A model generated the notes under the pieces. The model worked only from the letters and a program-made list of their open reading frames with translations, did not search any database and was not told the origin of the DNA. A stretch of DNA of 17,137 nt from DSWT01 sp035415725 (GTDB taxonomy: Bacteria > Chloroflexota > Anaerolineae > B4-G1 > SLSP01): contig DAOOGN010000094.1 in assembly GCA_035415725.1 (NCBI GenBank), positions 1 through 17,137 on the forward strand, written 5' to 3'. Within the stretch, counting starts at the first letter, position 1. Every line of letters starts with the position of its first letter. The position numbers and the translations under genes were made by a program. This document shows, piece by piece, positions 14,201 to 17,137 of the stretch.

Positions 14201-16914
14201 CCGGCGCCAGCGGCTACGATTCGCGCGGCGGCGGTCTGTTCATTTACCTGGTCAAGCCGGTGCTGCGCAACCTGCTTGTGACCGACAATCAGGCCACCTC
14301 TCAGGGCGCGGGCATTTACGTGAGTGGGGCCAAAGTCACGGTGCAGCACGCCACCCTCGTCCACAACACCGGCGGCGACGGTGCCGGCATCCACGTGGCC
14401 GAAACCGTCATCGGCCTGGACACCTACACCGGCACGCTCGGCCTGTACAACTCGATTGTGGCCTCGCAGACGGTGGGCGTCTCGGTCGCTTTGACCAACA
14501 GCGCCACATTGGATTACGTGTTGTGGCATAACAACACCGCCAACACCGGCGGCAGCGGCGTCATCAGCAGCACGCACACGCTCAGCGGCGACCCGCGCTT
14601 TGCCGCCGACGGCTATCACCTCCTGGGGACGTCGCCGGCCAAAGACGTGGTGGAAGTGTCGCCGGTGGAGGAAGACGTGGACGGCGATTTCCGCTACGGC
14701 GGCTACGGCTACGACCTGGGCGCCGACGAATATCCCGCGCCCGGCTTCCGCCTGCGCAAGACGGCCAACGCGGTCAGCGTCGCCACCGGCGAAACGCTGA
14801 CCTACACTATCGTCCTCAGCAGCAGCGGCAACCTGACGGCGACCGGGACGACGCTGGTGGACGACATCCCGGCGGCGGAGCGCGCCTTGAGCGTGCAGAC
14901 AAGCCGGGGGACGTGCGCCGCGCCGGGCGGTTGGGGCGTGGACGTGACCTGTGACCTGGGGGCGCTGCCGCGCCTGGACTGGGCCAGCATCACCGTCACC
15001 GTGCAGGCGACGACGACGACGACGATCAACCCGCCGCTCGCGCTGACCAATATCGTCACCGCGACGGCGACCGGCGAGGGCGACGGGACGCAGCGCGCGA
15101 CGGCGCTCACTGTGCTGCTCTCCGATTGCTGGGCTAAAACCGGCGACGTGGTCTACGGCAACGTCCAGCAGGCGATTGACACCGCCGTGCCCGGCGGCCT
15201 GGTGCAGATCTCCGGCGTGTGCTACGGTGTGACGACCATCGGGACGCTCAAGCAAGTCGCGTACATCACCCAATCGCTCACGCTGGAGGGCGGCTGGAAC
15301 CGCGAGTTCACGGTGCAGGACGCCGCGCTCTATCCCACCGTGCTGGACGCACAGACTCAGGGACGGGTGGTGTACATCCTGGATACGGAGGCCGTCACGC
15401 TGACGCACCTCATCTTGCAGCACGGCTCCTCCTTGGGCTTGGGCGGATTTCAAGACCTGAGCCGCTATCACGACGCCGGGGCGGGGATGTACGTCAACAA
15501 CGCCAACGTCAATGGGCGGCTGGTGGTGCAGCACTGCACGCTGCGCGAAAACGGCGTGGACGCCCGGTCTTACGGCGGCGGGGCGTATGTGATCAGGACT
15601 TACAATGGCGTCGTGTTCGAAGACACGCTGATTCAGGGCAACGGCTACTATGCGGCCAGCAATTCGTCCAGCGCCTATAACGTCGGCGGCGGACTGGCAG
15701 TCCTGTATTCCGACGGCGTGACCTTACGCCGAAGTCGTTTTATTCAGAACGCTTCGGGGAATGATGGCGGGCTGCTCTTTTCGGCCGGCAGCGATGACGG
15801 CTGGGATACGGTGTTGGAAAACCTGGTCTTTGACGGCAATCGCGCTTACGACAACTATGGCGGCCTGTACATCTCCAGCGGTTCGCAATCTGGCGACGCG
15901 ACCGTGCGCAACGTGGCGGTGGTGAACAATCAGGTGCGGAGCGGCAGCACGCCGGGCTTCTATTATTCGCCCTACGTGGCCGTCACATCCTTCGACCACG
16001 TGACTATCGCCAACAACACCGGCGGGAATGGCCGGGGGCTGGATTTTGGCACCGGGCCTTATGGCGGTTCATATTTCACCGTGCGTAATCTGGTCGTGGT
16101 CAGCCAGACGGTGGGGGTGTACGCCGGCTATGACATCCACCCAACTCTCAACGGGGTGTTGTGGCACGCCAACACGGCCAACACCGGCGCGTATACGCCC
16201 GGCGAAGTCATTGTCACTAACGCGCGCAGCGGCGCTCCGCTGTTCGCGGCGGACGGCTATCATCTCACCGGGCCGTCGCCCGCGCTGGACGCAGGCGTGG
16301 CGGCGACCGTGACGACCGACCTCGACGGCGAGGCGCGGCCCGTCGGTGACCCGCTCGACTCCCCCGACCTGGGCGCGGACGAGTTCAAAGGTTTGACGCT
16401 TACCCGGACGGTTACGGGAACGATGACCTTTGGCGCGGCGCGGGCAAAGGTGGTCTTCGACACGCTTCCGGCGGGGCTGGATAGCATCACCGTCACCGTG
16501 ACGCCGGGGCGCTTCCCCACCAATCGCCCGGCGGAGGAAGTCGTCAGCCGCACGGTCGTCATCCAGCCGGCAGCGGTCATCCCATTCACGGCCAGCCTCG
16601 CGCTCGGTTACGCCGAGGGCGAACTGCACGGCTTGACGGAAGCTAACCTGCGCCTCTATCGTTGGGACGGCGGCGCGTGGCAAGGGTATGCCGACGCGGT
16701 GGACGCAGCGCGCAACGTCGTCACGGCGACGGTCGTGCATGACTGCAGCCCGTGGGTCATCGGGACGGAGACGACGCCGACGGCGGTGACGCTGCTGGAC
16801 TTTGCAGCGCGTAGGACGCCGCTCTGGGGGTATGGCGTCATTGGACTGGTTTGGATCATGGGTGGGTCTATCTTACAGCGCGTAAAAAAGCGGCGCAAAT
16901 CGCAGTTTGTTTGA
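11266..16914 (+). CDS. Giant secreted beta-helix/DUF11 surface protein with C-terminal membrane anchor
   Basis: A predicted 1882-residue exported protein. Residues 1-30 form a signal peptide (hydrophobic VGLVLIAGLAWL, cleavage near VQAA). Three right-handed beta-helix modules follow: about 31-463, 600-1155 and 1297-1706. Each starts with a (T)VQxAID...LTLxGGW/Y element and ends in an ADGYH...DxDGxxR...DLGADE signature. GGGIY/GGGLY and FxxN motifs recur, as in polymorphic outer membrane protein (Pmp-like) repeats. DUF11-type Ig-like domains (about 469-578 and 1161-1285) separate the modules; each has a spaced Cys pair. A beta-rich domain (about 1709-1840) precedes one transmembrane helix (about 1853-1871) and a basic KKRRK tail. 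No LPxTG motif is seen. It is probably displayed on the cell surface for adhesion or glycan contact; no catalytic residues could be assigned. It lies downstream of the small protein gene and ends before a strong terminator. Confidence 0.9.
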   Translation: MKQDRLFQNIVGLVLIAGLAWLTTYPVQAAGTLRYVSATGADTGACTNPAAPCKTVQYAIDQSVSGDELRLAGGTYGVASISGKSLTLKGGYAADFSSRDPAVNLTTLNGDGFNTVLTAYGQSDAFIDVTLDGLRLVNGGMWGGNSAAGGSTRYVNLTVESCVFQNNSGNSGAAGGLYLMESNAVIRASQFLTNTSTSRGGGIYLYGSRIDRYTLTLEDDLFQGNRGAYGGGIYLWGGMLTLRDNVFVNNTATDVGSQYDAYMVGGGFYIDDSQLLMQRNLIRNNTATQGSGGGGVIAVDRFMVDPGVTQQLENNVFVGNTLGNAARYGAALLFSDAEATLDSNTLSANTGGDGSALTLVEDSVVAVHNSIVANQITGMTVYTDSELTVDGILWYNNTQNTHNIAGSVVLSHEYTGNPNFTADGYHISAGSAALGRAVGVTLADDVDGNVRPQGAVADLGADELLDVGLGVSKQASAAAFYPSSTYVYTITVFNDGVNPASTLTLADDLPPELRATAVNISAGSCVLNTAWDGATTCSVGPLSAGSSAQMLLTVETTATTGGAMLRNVVTATATETQNGATLDTPFHTCQARLNAAPTDYATVQAAIDAATHPTDVVKISGVCAGAQDVDGLRQLAYLDHSVTLQGGWNSDFTACDPALYPTTLNALGLGRVLYVHTGVSATVEGLNITGGDAAGLGGAGLTVNEGAGGGLYAQYSALTVRNAAIYGNYASTAGGEGYGYGGGIAIYNAALTVTNSLIRENVASLNSNGAGGGLYLQQDQLRSSGHYDVVIQDCQILTNTGSVAAHGLGGGVKMTYSYYGDVALTDNLIRGNRAAGGAGEGKGGGFYCSNSINSTATRLAGNQVLYNEAASGAFSGYGGGVYADTCNMALNSNTIQHNRAAYTNHSDYAGYGGGVYVTGGSAYSASEGMFTRNDIAYNAANPLGHGLGGGMYLASSAGIGTPLAPQSALNGERLRFNTAGASGYDSRGGGLFIYLVKPVLRNLLVTDNQATSQGAGIYVSGAKVTVQHATLVHNTGGDGAGIHVAETVIGLDTYTGTLGLYNSIVASQTVGVSVALTNSATLDYVLWHNNTANTGGSGVISSTHTLSGDPRFAADGYHLLGTSPAKDVVEVSPVEEDVDGDFRYGGYGYDLGADEYPAPGFRLRKTANAVSVATGETLTYTIVLSSSGNLTATGTTLVDDIPAAERALSVQTSRGTCAAPGGWGVDVTCDLGALPRLDWASITVTVQATTTTTINPPLALTNIVTATATGEGDGTQRATALTVLLSDCWAKTGDVVYGNVQQAIDTAVPGGLVQISGVCYGVTTIGTLKQVAYITQSLTLEGGWNREFTVQDAALYPTVLDAQTQGRVVYILDTEAVTLTHLILQHGSSLGLGGFQDLSRYHDAGAGMYVNNANVNGRLVVQHCTLRENGVDARSYGGGAYVIRTYNGVVFEDTLIQGNGYYAASNSSSAYNVGGGLAVLYSDGVTLRRSRFIQNASGNDGGLLFSAGSDDGWDTVLENLVFDGNRAYDNYGGLYISSGSQSGDATVRNVAVVNNQVRSGSTPGFYYSPYVAVTSFDHVTIANNTGGNGRGLDFGTGPYGGSYFTVRNLVVVSQTVGVYAGYDIHPTLNGVLWHANTANTGAYTPGEVIVTNARSGAPLFAADGYHLTGPSPALDAGVAATVTTDLDGEARPVGDPLDSPDLGADEFKGLTLTRTVTGTMTFGAARAKVVFDTLPAGLDSITVTVTPGRFPTNRPAEEVVSRTVVIQPAAVIPFTASLALGYAEGELHGLTEANLRLYRWDGGAWQGYADAVDAARNVVTATVVHDCSPWVIGTETTPTAVTLLDFAARRTPLWGYGVIGLVWIMGGSILQRVKKRRKSQFV

Positions 16915-16973
16915 GTCGCTTTTGACGAGGGCGACGACAGCATGCGCTATAGCTTCGTCGTTTCAGGATTGTG

Positions 16974-17008
16974 ACCAGGCCGTCGGTGAATCCGGCGGCC
17001 TGGTTTTT
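16974..17008 (+). terminator. Rho-independent terminator of the surface-protein gene
   Basis: A 13-bp stem (16974-16986 with 16992-17004, one G-U pair) closes a TGAAT loop and runs straight into TTTTT (17004-17008). It lies 60 nt after the stop codon at 16914 and is the clearest intrinsic terminator in the window. Confidence 0.9.
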
Positions 17009-17082
17009 CATCACCCGGTGAAATTCGGTGAACTTTTTCCTCCTGGACTGCATGAAACCCATAGATCGACAAAACAAACCAC

Positions 17083-17136
17083 AAATGTAACTATTCAGCC
17101 ACCTTTGCCAGGTGGCGAACGGGACTTTGGGGAGGG
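17083..17136 (-). repeat. 54-bp dispersed repeat, copy 2 (inverted)
   Basis: Its reverse complement matches 7188-7241 at 49 of 54 positions with no gaps. In this copy the core CCACCT-TTGCC-AGGTGG can form a perfect 6-bp hairpin; in copy 1 the corresponding stem is broken by transitions. The window ends one base later, so the copy may continue to the right. The 17009-17082 stretch before it holds nothing recognisable. Confidence 0.75.
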
Positions 17137-17137
17137 C

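Noticed and set aside
13735..15534. 599-codon - strand open frame opposite the surface-protein gene
   Set aside because: Arg/Ala/Val/Gly/His-rich translation with no domain, lying antisense to strongly patterned beta-helix coding sequence. It is a high-GC shadow frame.
16868..17077. 69-codon - strand open frame at the right end
   Set aside because: It runs through the terminator hairpin and into the 3' end of the surface-protein gene; its composition is not protein-like.

Overview
The window reads as chromosomal DNA from a GC-rich environmental bacterium, most likely a member of the Chloroflexota (Anaerolineae/Caldilineae/Ardenticatenia-like). This is an inference from gene style, not from a marker-gene match. 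The points in its favour are a very large SARP-type regulator fused to an AAA ATPase and TPRs, a CHAT-STAND-TPR protein, a giant beta-helix/DUF11 surface protein with a C-terminal membrane anchor, and heptanucleotide tandem repeats between genes. No RNA genes, CRISPR array, transposase or phage genes were seen.

Left part (1-6887, all + strand): two strong hairpins lie at the window edge. A tight three-gene run follows: a soluble sensor histidine kinase with a degenerate receiver, GAF, PAS and HisKA/HATPase_c domains; the essential double-GTPase Der (EngA); and a 1093-residue CHAT protease-STAND NTPase-TPR protein. The gaps are 17 and 23 nt, so co-transcription is likely. The CHAT protein keeps its His/Cys dyad, Walker A and B, an NB-ARC-like sensor arginine and a GxP-type motif. 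It looks like a ligand-triggered protease switch of the kind found in bacterial conflict and cell-death systems.

Middle (6888-7253): a convergent, non-coding 366-bp gap holding several inverted repeats and one copy of a 54-bp dispersed repeat.

Right part (7188-17137): a SARP/BTAD-AAA-TPR regulator on the - strand is divergent from a 77-residue unrecognised small protein (TTG start, good Shine-Dalgarno) and a 1882-residue secreted, membrane-anchored protein made of three beta-helix modules separated by DUF11 domains. Two sets of heptanucleotide repeats occur here. One fills the divergent intergenic region. The other lies inside the regulator's reading frame and encodes its C-terminal tail. 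A rho-independent terminator follows the surface-protein gene. The 54-bp repeat recurs in inverted orientation at the window's right edge (49/54 identical, all differences transitions), so the regulator/small protein/surface protein trio is bracketed by inverted copies about 10 kb apart. The trio could be a regulated surface-display cassette, and possibly one that moves or inverts as a unit. That is the most speculative reading here.
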